This document shows positions 45,836-54,059 of a stretch of DNA of 64,000 bases, one piece after another. The translations under genes and the position numbers were made by a program. Location: positions 183,438 through 247,437 of the forward strand of contig DATJHI010000023.1 of the NCBI GenBank assembly GCA_035493955.1. The letters run 5' to 3'. The notes beneath the pieces are model-generated. The model saw only the letters and a list, made by a program, of their open reading frames with translations. It made no database searches and was not told the DNA's origin. Each line of letters starts with the position of its first letter. Within the stretch, counting starts at the first letter, position 1. This DNA comes from NCED01 sp035493955. GTDB lineage: Bacteria; Pseudomonadota; Alphaproteobacteria; Caulobacterales; Caulobacteraceae.

Positions 45836-48800
45836 ATGACACTGTCTGACATTGCCGTACGGAGACCGGTGTTCGCTCTGGTCGCTGCGATGATCTTCTG
45901 CATCATCGGGCTGGTGTCCTACACGCGGCTGCCCTTGCGCGAGCTGCCCAACGTCGACCCGCCGCAGGTGTCGGTCAACACCACCTATCTGGGCGCTTCC
46001 GCCGACGTGGTCGAGACGCGCATCACCCAACCGATCGAGCGCCAGGTGTCCGGCATTTCCGGCATCGACCGGGTGCAGTCGAACAGCCGTGACGGCCGCT
46101 CGAACATCAACATCACCTTCACCTTGTCCCGTGATCTGGAAGCCGCCGCCAACGACGTCCGCGATGCGGTCGCGCGCTCCATCTCCCAACTGCCCACCGA
46201 CCTGACCACACAGCCGACCGTGTCCAAGGCGAATGCCGACGGCGACGCCATGATGGTCCTGATGCTTCACTCGAGCACCATGAACCGGCTGCAGGCGACC
46301 GACTACATCGTCCGCTATCTGCAGCCGCGCCTGGCCACCGTCGACGGCGTGGCCCAGGTGCAGGTCTTCGGCCAGCAGGCCTATTCGATGCGGATCTGGC
46401 TCGATCCAGAGGCGCTGGCGGCGCACAGCCTGGCGGTGGACGACATCGCCACGGCCCTGCAGCGCAACAACGTCCAGCTCCCGGCCGGCAGCCTTGAATC
46501 GGCGCAAACCGACTACAGCATCACCGTCGAGCGTTCCTACGCCACGCCGAAGGACTTCGCGGCCATGCCCATCACCGCGGGCAAGAACGGCTATGTGGTC
46601 CGGCTCGGGGACGTGGCCAAGATCGAGGAGGGTCCCGACGACCGGCGGCGCCTGTTCCGCTCGAACGGCCAGGACATGGTCGGCATGGGCATCCTGCGCC
46701 AATCGGACGCCAACGACCTGAAGATCTCCGAGAACGTCACCAAGATGGTCGCGCAGATCAACAAGGAGCTGCCCAAGGGCAGCGAAATCCTGATGGGGTA
46801 CGACAACTCCAACTTCACCCGTGACGCGGTGAAGGAGGTGTGGATGACCATGGCCATCTCCATCGTCATGGTCGCCCTGGTCAATTTCCTGTTCCTGGGC
46901 AGCTGGCAGGCGGCGCTGATCCCCACCGTCGTCGCCCCGATCTGCATTCTGTCGACCTTCAGCATCCTGGCGCCGCTCGGCTTTTCGCTGAACCTGCTGA
47001 CCCTGCTGGCGCTGGTGCTCGCCGTCGGCCTGGTGGTCGACGACGCCATCGTCGTGACCGAGAACATCCAAAGACGGATCGACGAGGGCGAGCCGCCGCT
47101 GGTGGCGGCCGAACGCGGAGCGCGGCAGGTGTTCTTCGCCGTGCTGGCCACGACCGCCGTGCTGATCTCGGTGTTCGCCCCGTTGATGTTCCTGCCCGGC
47201 TATACCGGCCGCCTGTTCATCGAACTGGCCGTGGCCATCGCCGGGGCGGTGGCCTTCTCGGCCTTCTTCGCCCTCAGCCTGTCTCCGGTGCTGTGCTCCA
47301 AGCTGCTCAAGCGCGCCAACCACGGATGGCTAGAGCGCCAGGTGGAGCACGCCGTGGGCGTGGTGAGACGCTCCTACCAACATTCACTGGAATCGCTGCT
47401 CGGTCGCCGCGCCGCCATCTTCGGCGCCATCGCCGCCATCGTGATCGTCGGCGCGTCCGCGGTCGCCCTGTTCGCCACCCTGCCGCAGGAATTGGTGCCC
47501 GACGAGGATCGGGGGCGCGTCGACCTGCAGATCAACGGGCCGCAGGGCGCGGGCTGGGACTACATGACCGCACGCTTCACGCAGCTGGAACAGGTGTTCA
47601 ACACCTATCTGAAAAGCGGCGAGGGCGACCGCTGGCAGATCTTCGCGCCCGGCTTCGGCGGAACCAACTTCAACGCCGGCAACGCCAATCTGAAGCTGGT
47701 CGAGGCCGACCACCGCAAGCGGACCTCGCAGGATGTCGCCGCCGAGATCAACCGCCTGACCGGCCGCATCACCGGGGTGCGGATCGTGGCCAGCGTGCGC
47801 GGCCCGTTCACCCGCGGCGGCAACAACGCCAGCGCCGTCCAGCTCATCGCCGTCGGCCCGGAATACGGGCCCCTGGCCAAATGGACCGAACCGGTCATGG
47901 CGGCGGCGCGGGACAATCCCGGCCTCGCCCGCATCCAGAGCAATTACGAGCCGGTGACGCCCTATCTGCACATCGACCTCGACCGCGACCGCGCCGGCGC
48001 GCTCGGCGTGACCAGCCAGCAGGTGGGTGTGGCGCTCAACGCCATGTACGGCCCGCGCAAACTCGGCACCTATGTGCGCGAGGGCCAGGAATACGACGTC
48101 CTGCTGCAGACCAACCGGGACAACCGCCGCGCGGTGGACGACCTGGCCCAGGTCTATGTGCGGGCGGCGTCCGGGGCGCTGGTTCCCCTGTCCCAGGTGG
48201 TGAAGACCCGCCTGCAGGGCGACCTGGCCAACCGGCAGCGGGTCGACCAGCAACGCGCCATCACCATCACCGCCAACCTCAACCCCGGCTATACGGTGGT
48301 GGACGCGGTCAAATTCTTTGAGGACGTCGTCGCCAAGCAGCCGACCGGCGCCACGGTGCTGTGGGGCGCCGCGGCCAAGGACCTGAAGGATTCCGGCAAC
48401 GGGGTGGTCTACGCCTTCGGCTTCGCCCTGGTGGTGGTGTTCCTGGTGCTCGCCGCCCAGTTCGAGAGCTTCGTCCACCCCGCGATCATCATGCTGACCG
48501 TGCCCCTGGCCGCCGCCGGAGGACTGTTCGGGATCCTGATGGGCGGCACCACGATCAACCTCTACAGCGAGATCGGCCTGATCATCCTGGTTGGGATCGC
48601 GGCCAAGAACGGCATCCTGATCGTCGAGTTCGCCAACCAGCTACGCGACGAAGGGCTGTCCGTGCGCGAGGCGGTGATCGAATCGGCCCAGCTGCGCCTG
48701 CGGCCGATCGTGATGACCTCCATTGCGGCGGCGGCGGGCTCCCTGCCGCTGGTGTTGGCGCACGGACCCGGGTCGAACAGCCGCTACACCATCGGGGTGG

Positions 48801-48991
48801 TGATCATCGCCGGGGCGCTGTTCTCGACGCTGCTCACACTGTTCGTGGTTCCGGTCATGTACGAGGTGCTGGCCCGCTTCACCGAGTCGCCGGAGTTCAA
48901 CGCCCGCCAGATCGAAAGCTGGGAAAAACAGGAGAAGCAGGCCGAACCGGCGTCGCACGCGCCGGACGGAATCCCCGAGGCCGCCGAATAG
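45836..48991 (+). CDS. RND multidrug-type efflux transporter, inner-membrane pump
   Basis: 1051 residues, full-length HAE1/AcrB-like. It starts SDIAVRRPVFALVAAMIFCI (TM1). The proton-relay aspartates are in GLVVDDAIVVTENIQRR in TM4. Two periplasmic porter/docking halves and the C-terminal TM cluster (GLIILVGIAAKNGILIVEFANQLR) are complete. Together with the adaptor it should expel hydrophobic or toxic compounds from periplasm or membrane. No outer-membrane channel (TolC/OprM family) or regulator gene is adjacent, so the channel is shared from elsewhere. A terminator follows. Confidence 0.93.
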   Translation: MTLSDIAVRRPVFALVAAMIFCIIGLVSYTRLPLRELPNVDPPQVSVNTTYLGASADVVETRITQPIERQVSGISGIDRVQSNSRDGRSNINITFTLSRDLEAAANDVRDAVARSISQLPTDLTTQPTVSKANADGDAMMVLMLHSSTMNRLQATDYIVRYLQPRLATVDGVAQVQVFGQQAYSMRIWLDPEALAAHSLAVDDIATALQRNNVQLPAGSLESAQTDYSITVERSYATPKDFAAMPITAGKNGYVVRLGDVAKIEEGPDDRRRLFRSNGQDMVGMGILRQSDANDLKISENVTKMVAQINKELPKGSEILMGYDNSNFTRDAVKEVWMTMAISIVMVALVNFLFLGSWQAALIPTVVAPICILSTFSILAPLGFSLNLLTLLALVLAVGLVVDDAIVVTENIQRRIDEGEPPLVAAERGARQVFFAVLATTAVLISVFAPLMFLPGYTGRLFIELAVAIAGAVAFSAFFALSLSPVLCSKLLKRANHGWLERQVEHAVGVVRRSYQHSLESLLGRRAAIFGAIAAIVIVGASAVALFATLPQELVPDEDRGRVDLQINGPQGAGWDYMTARFTQLEQVFNTYLKSGEGDRWQIFAPGFGGTNFNAGNANLKLVEADHRKRTSQDVAAEINRLTGRITGVRIVASVRGPFTRGGNNASAVQLIAVGPEYGPLAKWTEPVMAAARDNPGLARIQSNYEPVTPYLHIDLDRDRAGALGVTSQQVGVALNAMYGPRKLGTYVREGQEYDVLLQTNRDNRRAVDDLAQVYVRAASGALVPLSQVVKTRLQGDLANRQRVDQQRAITITANLNPGYTVVDAVKFFEDVVAKQPTGATVLWGAAAKDLKDSGNGVVYAFGFALVVVFLVLAAQFESFVHPAIIMLTVPLAAAGGLFGILMGGTTINLYSEIGLIILVGIAAKNGILIVEFANQLRDEGLSVREAVIESAQLRLRPIVMTSIAAAAGSLPLVLAHGPGSNSRYTIGVVIIAGALFSTLLTLFVVPVMYEVLARFTESPEFNARQIESWEKQEKQAEPASHAPDGIPEAAE

Positions 48992-49009
48992 GCGTGTTCG
49001 ACGAAGGCG

Positions 49010-49036
49010 GGGCGGCCCAGAAAGCCGCCCTTTCTT
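49010..49036 (+). terminator. Rho-independent terminator of the RND operon
   Basis: GGGCGGC-CCAGAAA-GCCGCCC followed by TTTCTT, 18 bases after the transporter stop. Good stem and T-rich tail. Confidence 0.75.
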
Positions 49037-49146
49037 CGGCCGCGGCATGATCCGGCGATAGAGATTCTGTGATCAGATCCTATCGAATGTGAGCGCGGAT
49101 CGGCGTCCAGAGCTGCTAAGAAGCCGGCCCTTTACCGGAGCCGGCG

Positions 49147-49347
49147 ATGACCACCTTCAGTGTAGTGAGACAGGGCGACGCCTGGACGGTTGTCGCCGAC
49201 GGCAAGCGTTGGGGCCGGTTCGCCTACAAGGTCGACGCGGAAGAGACCGCGATCCGCCTGTCCACCCGGGCGGCGGCCGACGGAGGGGAGCCCGAGGTGC
49301 TGGTGCAGACCCCCTGGGGCGAAATGGCCGAGCTGAAGATCGGCTAG
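49147..49347 (+). CDS. Small conserved protein, DUF2188-like
   Basis: 66 residues, no signal peptide or membrane segment. The pattern (MTTFSVVRQGDAWTVVADGKRWGRFAYKVDAEETAIRLS) of a short beta-hairpin then a helix resembles DUF2188-type small proteins, where a question-like sheet is followed by a helix. Function is unknown. GGAG lies upstream of the ATG. It is convergent with a cytochrome c gene (one base between stop codons). Confidence 0.6.
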   Translation: MTTFSVVRQGDAWTVVADGKRWGRFAYKVDAEETAIRLSTRAAADGGEPEVLVQTPWGEMAELKIG

Positions 49348-49348
49348 C

Positions 49349-49849
49349 TCAGCTCGGGCCGCCGCTGGCGGCGACCTTCAGGTAGGCGATCAGGTTGACC
49401 CGGTCCTTGGGATTCTTCAGGCCGACGAACACCATCTTGGTCTTGGGCAGGACGGCTCGGGGGTCCTCTATCCAGCGATCCAGGGTCGCCGCATCCCACG
49501 TCCAGCCCGTGGCCTTCAACTCGTCGGTGTAGGCGAAATCGGCCCGGCGGGTCCCCGCCTTGCTCCCGAACAGGCCGTAGAGGTTGGGGCCGACCATATT
49601 GGCCCCGTCCTTCGTGGCGGTGTGGCAGGCCGCGCATTGCAGGAACACCAGCTTGCCCGCCGCGACGTCGCCGCCGTTGTAGGGCGCGGGCAGCTCGGCC
49701 GTCAGTTGGGCGGCGGTCTTCACCGGCGCGCCGCCCCCCGAGGGGCCACAGGCCGCGGTCACGGCCGCGGCGGCCGCGACGATGAGGATGAGGACGGTCG
49801 GAAGCCGGGTCGCCGCCTGGGTCCGGTTGGTGATCCGCGCTCCGTTCAT
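49349..49849 (-). CDS. Exported c-type cytochrome
   Basis: 166 residues from the ATG at 49849. The N-terminal hydrophobic segment (about 15-34) ends in VTAAC, which could be a lipobox or a signal-peptidase site; membrane anchoring is therefore possible. Heme is bound by QCAACH (CxxCH), near residue 74, with the axial Met in KTKMVFVGL. This is a class I cytochrome of the cytochrome c2/c552 kind, moving electrons in the periplasm. Its redox partner is not visible. It is divergent from the 5-oxoprolinase gene. Confidence 0.88.
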   Translation of the reverse strand: MNGARITNRTQAATRLPTVLILIVAAAAAVTAACGPSGGGAPVKTAAQLTAELPAPYNGGDVAAGKLVFLQCAACHTATKDGANMVGPNLYGLFGSKAGTRRADFAYTDELKATGWTWDAATLDRWIEDPRAVLPKTKMVFVGLKNPKDRVNLIAYLKVAASGGPS

Positions 49850-49913
49850 GCTTGCCTCGACGCTCGCTTCGACACCCTTTAGGAGGGCCAGATGGAGCCC
49901 TGATACGATCATC

Positions 49914-52900
49914 ATGCCGCCCAAGGAAGCCTCAGCCCAAACCCAAGGCTGGTCGTTCTGGATCGACCGGGGCGGCACCTTCACCGATGTCGTCGCCCGC
50001 GCCCCCGATGGGCGGATGGTGGTGCGCAAGCTGCTGTCGGAGGACCCCGGCCGCTACGCCGACGCCGCCGTGGCCGCGATCCGCGCCGTCTTGGACGAGG
50101 CGGGGCAGTCGCTGGCCTCGGCGCGGATCGAGGCGGTGAAGATGGGCACCACGGTGGCCACCAACGCCCTGCTCGAACGCCAGGGCGAGGCGACCGTCTT
50201 GGCCATCACCAGGGGATTCGGCGACGCCCTGGCCATCGGCTATCAGAACCGGCCGCGGCTGTTCGACCGCCGGATCGTCAAGCCCCAGCCGCTGCACGCC
50301 GCGGTGGTGGAGATCGACGAACGAATGAGCGCCGACGGAGAGGTGCTACGCCCCCTGGACCTGCCGGCCGCACGGGGGGCGCTGCAGGCGGCCTATGACC
50401 GGGGGCTCAGGGCCGTCGCCGTGGTGCTGATGCACGGCTACCGCCATCCCGAACACGAGCGGAGGATCGCGGTCCTGGCCCGCGAGATCGGTTTCAGCCA
50501 GGTCTCGGTCAGCCACGAGGTGTCCAGCCTGATCAAGCTGGTCGGGCGCGGCGACACCACCGTGGCCGACGCCTATCTCTCACCCATCCTGCGCCGCTAT
50601 GTCGACCGGGCCGCCGCCGCCCTGCCGCCCGGCGCGCGGCTGTTGTTCATGCAGTCGAGCGGCGGGTTGACCGACGCCCACCGGTTCCGCGGCGCAGACG
50701 CGGTGCTGTCGGGGCCGGCCGGGGGCATCGTCGGCATGGCCCGCACGGCGATGGAGGCCGGCTTCGGCCAGGTGGTCGGCTTCGACATGGGCGGAACCTC
50801 CACCGACGTCTCCCACTTCGCCGGGGAATACGAGCGGACCACGGACTCGGTGGTGGCCGGGGTGCGGCTTCGGGCGCCGATGTTGGCGATCCACACCGTC
50901 GCCGCCGGCGGGGGGTCGATCTGCCGGTTCGACGGCGCCCGCCTGCGTGTCGGACCCGCCTCGGCGGGGGCCAGGCCCGGCCCGGCCTCGTACCGCAACG
51001 GCGGCCCCCTGACCGTGACCGACTGCAACCTGGTCCTGGGCAAGATCCTGCCCGAACACTTCCCCGCGGTTTTCGGCCCCGAGGGCGACCTGCTCCTGGA
51101 CCGGGGGGCGGCGCATGCGCGGCTGCAGGCCGTGGCCGAGGCGGTCGCCGCCGCCACCGGACGACCCATGGCGCCGGCGGACCTGGCGGAGGGCTTCGTC
51201 CGCATCGCCGTCGAAGCCATGGCCAAGGCGGTCAAGCAGATCTCGGTGGAGCGCGGCTATGATCTCGACCGCTACGCCCTGGCCTCGTTCGGCGGCGCTG
51301 GCGGCCAGCACGCCTGCCTGGTCGCCGACGCCCTGGGGATCGACACGGTGATGATCCACCCCCTGGCGGGGGTGCTGTCGGCCTACGGCATGGGCTGCGC
51401 CGACGTCGGGGTGGTGCGCGAGGTCACCGTGGAGGCCTGGCTGGATGGCCGAGCCTTGGATGTCGCCATGGATGAGCTGCAGGCGTCGGCGGTCGCGGCC
51501 CTGGACGCCCAGGCCTTGACCTTCGGCGCCCGCACGGTCCATCGGCGCGCCCGGCTGAAGTACGAGGGGACCGACACCGCCCTGCAGGTCCCGTTCGGCG
51601 ACCCCGCCGCCATGGGCGCGGCCTTCGAGGCGCTGCATCTGCGCCGCTTCGGCTTTACCGCCCCGGGCCGGGCCCTCGTGGTCGAGGCCCTGTCGGTGGA
51701 GGCGGTCGGCGAGGCCGGCGCCCACGCCGCCCTCCCGCCGGCCGGCGGCAGGGGCCCGGCGGTTCCGCTGGGCCGGGCCAGGGTGCGGATGGACGGCGCC
51801 GACCTCGACGCGCCGGTGTTCGACCGGACGACCCTGGCCCCGGGCGCCGAGATCGACGGCCCGGCCATCGTGGTCGAGGCCACGGCGACCACGGCGGTCG
51901 AGCCCGGATGGCGGGGGCGGATCGACGGACGCGGCAATCTGATCCTGGCCCGCGTCGTTCCCCGCCGACGCCTGGCCGCGGCCGGGACGGCGGTCGACCC
52001 GATCCGGCTCGAGCTGTTCAACAGCCTGTTCATGGCCGTGGCCGAAGAGATGGGCGCGGCTCTGCAGAGCACGGCCTATTCGGTCAACATCAAGGAGCGG
52101 CTCGACTTCTCCTGCGCCCTGTTCGACCGGGCCGGCGCCCTGGTCGCCAACGCCCCGCACATCCCGGTCCACCTCGGCTCCATGGGCGCCAGCGTCCAGG
52201 CGGTGATGCGGGGCCGGGCCAAGGACGGCCGCGGCGTGCGGCCCGGCGACGTCTACATGCTCAACGACCCCTACAACGGGGGCACCCACCTGCCCGACGT
52301 CACCGTGATCGCGCCGGTGTTCGGCGGCGCCGGGGACGAGGGCGGCCCGCTGTTCTGGGTCGCCGCCCGCGGCCACCAGGCCGACATCGGCGGCGTCACC
52401 CCCGGCTCCATGCCGCCACGGAGCCGCAGCCTGGCCGAGGAGGGGATCCTGATCGACGACGTGCTGCTGGTCGAGGCGGGCCGCCTGCGCGAAGCCGAGG
52501 TGAGGGCGCTCCTGGCCTCGGGACGCTGGCCCGCGCGCAATCCCGACCAGAACCTGGGCGACCTGAAGGCCCAGGTCGCCGCCTGCGCCAAAGGGGCGGC
52601 GGGCCTGCGCGCCCTGGTCGACGCCTATGGCCGCGCCGCGGTCGAGGCCTACATGGGCCACGTCCAGGACAATGCGGAGGAGGCGGTCCGCCGGGTGCTG
52701 TCCAGCCTCAAGGGCGGCGCCTTCACCGTCGAAACCGATACCGGCGCCATGATCCGCGTGCGGATCGAGGTGGACCGGGCGGCCCGTTCCGCCGTGGTGG
52801 ACTTCACCGGGACCAGCGCCCAGCAGGCGGACAATTTCAACGCACCCCTGTCGGTCACCCGGGCGGCGCTGCTTTACGTGCTGCGGACCCTGGTCGAGGA

Positions 52901-53549
52901 CGAGATCCCCCTGAACGACGGTTGCCTGCGCCCCGTGCGGCTGATCGTGCCCGAGGGGTCGATGCTGAACCCGCTCTATCCGGCCGCCGTGGTCGCCGGC
53001 AATGTCGAGACCAGCCAGGCCGTGGTCGATGCGCTGTACGGCGCCCTGGGGGTGCTGGCGGCGTCCCAGGGCTCGATGAACAACCTGACCTTCGGCGACC
53101 GCGACCGGCAGTATTACGAGACCATAGCCGGCGGGGCGGGGGCGGGGCCCGGCTTCGACGGCGCCGACGCGGTCCAGACCCACATGACCAACAGCCGCCT
53201 GACCGACCCGGAGGTGCTGGAGGCGCGCTTCCCGATCCTGGTCGACCGATTCGCCATCCGCCGCGGTTCAGGCGGCGAGGGCGAGTGGCGGGGCGGCGAC
53301 GGGACGGTGCGCCGGATCAGCTTCCGCGAGCCGATGACCGCGGCGATTCTCTCCAGCCGGCGGCGGGTCGCGCCCTTCGGCCTGGCGGGGGGCAGCCCCG
53401 GCCTTGGCGGTCGCAACGCGGTCGAGCGGGCGGACGGGTCGGTGGAGGAGCTTGGCTCGACCGCCGTGGTGGAGATGGCGGCGGGGGACGCCTTCGTGGT
53501 CGAGACGCCGGGGGGCGGGGGCTACGGCCCGCCTCGCCGCGGACGCTGA
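49914..53549 (+). CDS. Fused hydantoinase A/B, 5-oxoprolinase family
   Basis: 1211 residues from the ATG at 49914. The N-terminal half is HyuA-like (IDRGGTFTDVVAR at the start; GTTVATNALLERQGE; GFDMGGTSTDVSHF as the ASKHA-type ATP site). The second half is HyuB-like from about residue 698 (ELFNSLFMAVAEEMGAALQSTAYSVNIKERLDFSCALFD; LNDPYNGGTHLPD metal ligands). Fused enzymes of this size are eukaryotic-like 5-oxoprolinases that open 5-oxoproline to glutamate with ATP; hydantoin substrates are possible. No good ribosome site is seen. The 3' end overlaps the convergent response-regulator gene by 28 bases. Confidence 0.9.
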   Translation: MPPKEASAQTQGWSFWIDRGGTFTDVVARAPDGRMVVRKLLSEDPGRYADAAVAAIRAVLDEAGQSLASARIEAVKMGTTVATNALLERQGEATVLAITRGFGDALAIGYQNRPRLFDRRIVKPQPLHAAVVEIDERMSADGEVLRPLDLPAARGALQAAYDRGLRAVAVVLMHGYRHPEHERRIAVLAREIGFSQVSVSHEVSSLIKLVGRGDTTVADAYLSPILRRYVDRAAAALPPGARLLFMQSSGGLTDAHRFRGADAVLSGPAGGIVGMARTAMEAGFGQVVGFDMGGTSTDVSHFAGEYERTTDSVVAGVRLRAPMLAIHTVAAGGGSICRFDGARLRVGPASAGARPGPASYRNGGPLTVTDCNLVLGKILPEHFPAVFGPEGDLLLDRGAAHARLQAVAEAVAAATGRPMAPADLAEGFVRIAVEAMAKAVKQISVERGYDLDRYALASFGGAGGQHACLVADALGIDTVMIHPLAGVLSAYGMGCADVGVVREVTVEAWLDGRALDVAMDELQASAVAALDAQALTFGARTVHRRARLKYEGTDTALQVPFGDPAAMGAAFEALHLRRFGFTAPGRALVVEALSVEAVGEAGAHAALPPAGGRGPAVPLGRARVRMDGADLDAPVFDRTTLAPGAEIDGPAIVVEATATTAVEPGWRGRIDGRGNLILARVVPRRRLAAAGTAVDPIRLELFNSLFMAVAEEMGAALQSTAYSVNIKERLDFSCALFDRAGALVANAPHIPVHLGSMGASVQAVMRGRAKDGRGVRPGDVYMLNDPYNGGTHLPDVTVIAPVFGGAGDEGGPLFWVAARGHQADIGGVTPGSMPPRSRSLAEEGILIDDVLLVEAGRLREAEVRALLASGRWPARNPDQNLGDLKAQVAACAKGAAGLRALVDAYGRAAVEAYMGHVQDNAEEAVRRVLSSLKGGAFTVETDTGAMIRVRIEVDRAARSAVVDFTGTSAQQADNFNAPLSVTRAALLYVLRTLVEDEIPLNDGCLRPVRLIVPEGSMLNPLYPAAVVAGNVETSQAVVDALYGALGVLAASQGSMNNLTFGDRDRQYYETIAGGAGAGPGFDGADAVQTHMTNSRLTDPEVLEARFPILVDRFAIRRGSGGEGEWRGGDGTVRRISFREPMTAAILSSRRRVAPFGLAGGSPGLGGRNAVERADGSVEELGSTAVVEMAAGDAFVVETPGGGGYGPPRRGR

Positions 53550-53944
53550 TCGGCGGCGGCCAATTTCGTCCGCAGCAATGCCAACAGTTCGGAGGGCTCG
53601 AACGGCTTGCGGATGAAGCCGGAAGCCGAGACGCCGAACTTCTCCACCGACGCCCCGTCGTCGTCGCCGGAGAGGAAGATCACCGGAAGGTCGCGCACCA
53701 GGGTGCGGGCGTACCGGGCGACGTCGAATCCGGTGGTCCCGCGGCCAAGGTCTATGTCGATGACGAGGGCGGAGAAGGTGCGCGCCTGGGCCTTGAGGGT
53801 TTCATAGGCCGTGCGGTCGTCGTAGGCGCGGACCACCGCGAACCCGCTCTCATCCAGAAGGTCGCAGATCACTCCGCATACATCCTTGTCGTCGTCGACG
53901 ACGAGGATTCGGCCGTTCACCCGGCCCGAATGCTCCTGGTTCAC
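53522..53944 (-). CDS. Single-domain response regulator
   Basis: 140 residues from a GTG at 53944, chosen because GGGGGAG lies 7 bases upstream. A CheY-like receiver: acidic pocket VVDDDKDV near residue 14, phosphoacceptor Asp in LVIDIDLG near residue 61, switch Ser in FLSGDD, and Lys in IRKPF. There is no output domain, so it must act through another protein or in a phosphorelay. Its 3' end overlaps the 5-oxoprolinase gene by 28 bases on the opposite strand. No cognate kinase gene is adjacent. Confidence 0.85.
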   Translation of the reverse strand: MNQEHSGRVNGRILVVDDDKDVCGVICDLLDESGFAVVRAYDDRTAYETLKAQARTFSALVIDIDLGRGTTGFDVARYARTLVRDLPVIFLSGDDDGASVEKFGVSASGFIRKPFEPSELLALLRTKLAAADQRPRRGGP

Positions 53945-54059
53945 GCACGCTCCCCCACAACTGGGGATGAACAGGTGAGGCTTGGTCGGGTTCCCGACAT
54001 TCACTCCCTTTTAAGGACCCACGAGGGCTGGAAGGAGCGTTGGTCCTAGCGACCTGGGC

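Noticed and set aside
50580..53183. 867-codon open frame on the minus strand
   Set aside because: It is antisense to the 5-oxoprolinase gene, whose motifs are unmistakable.
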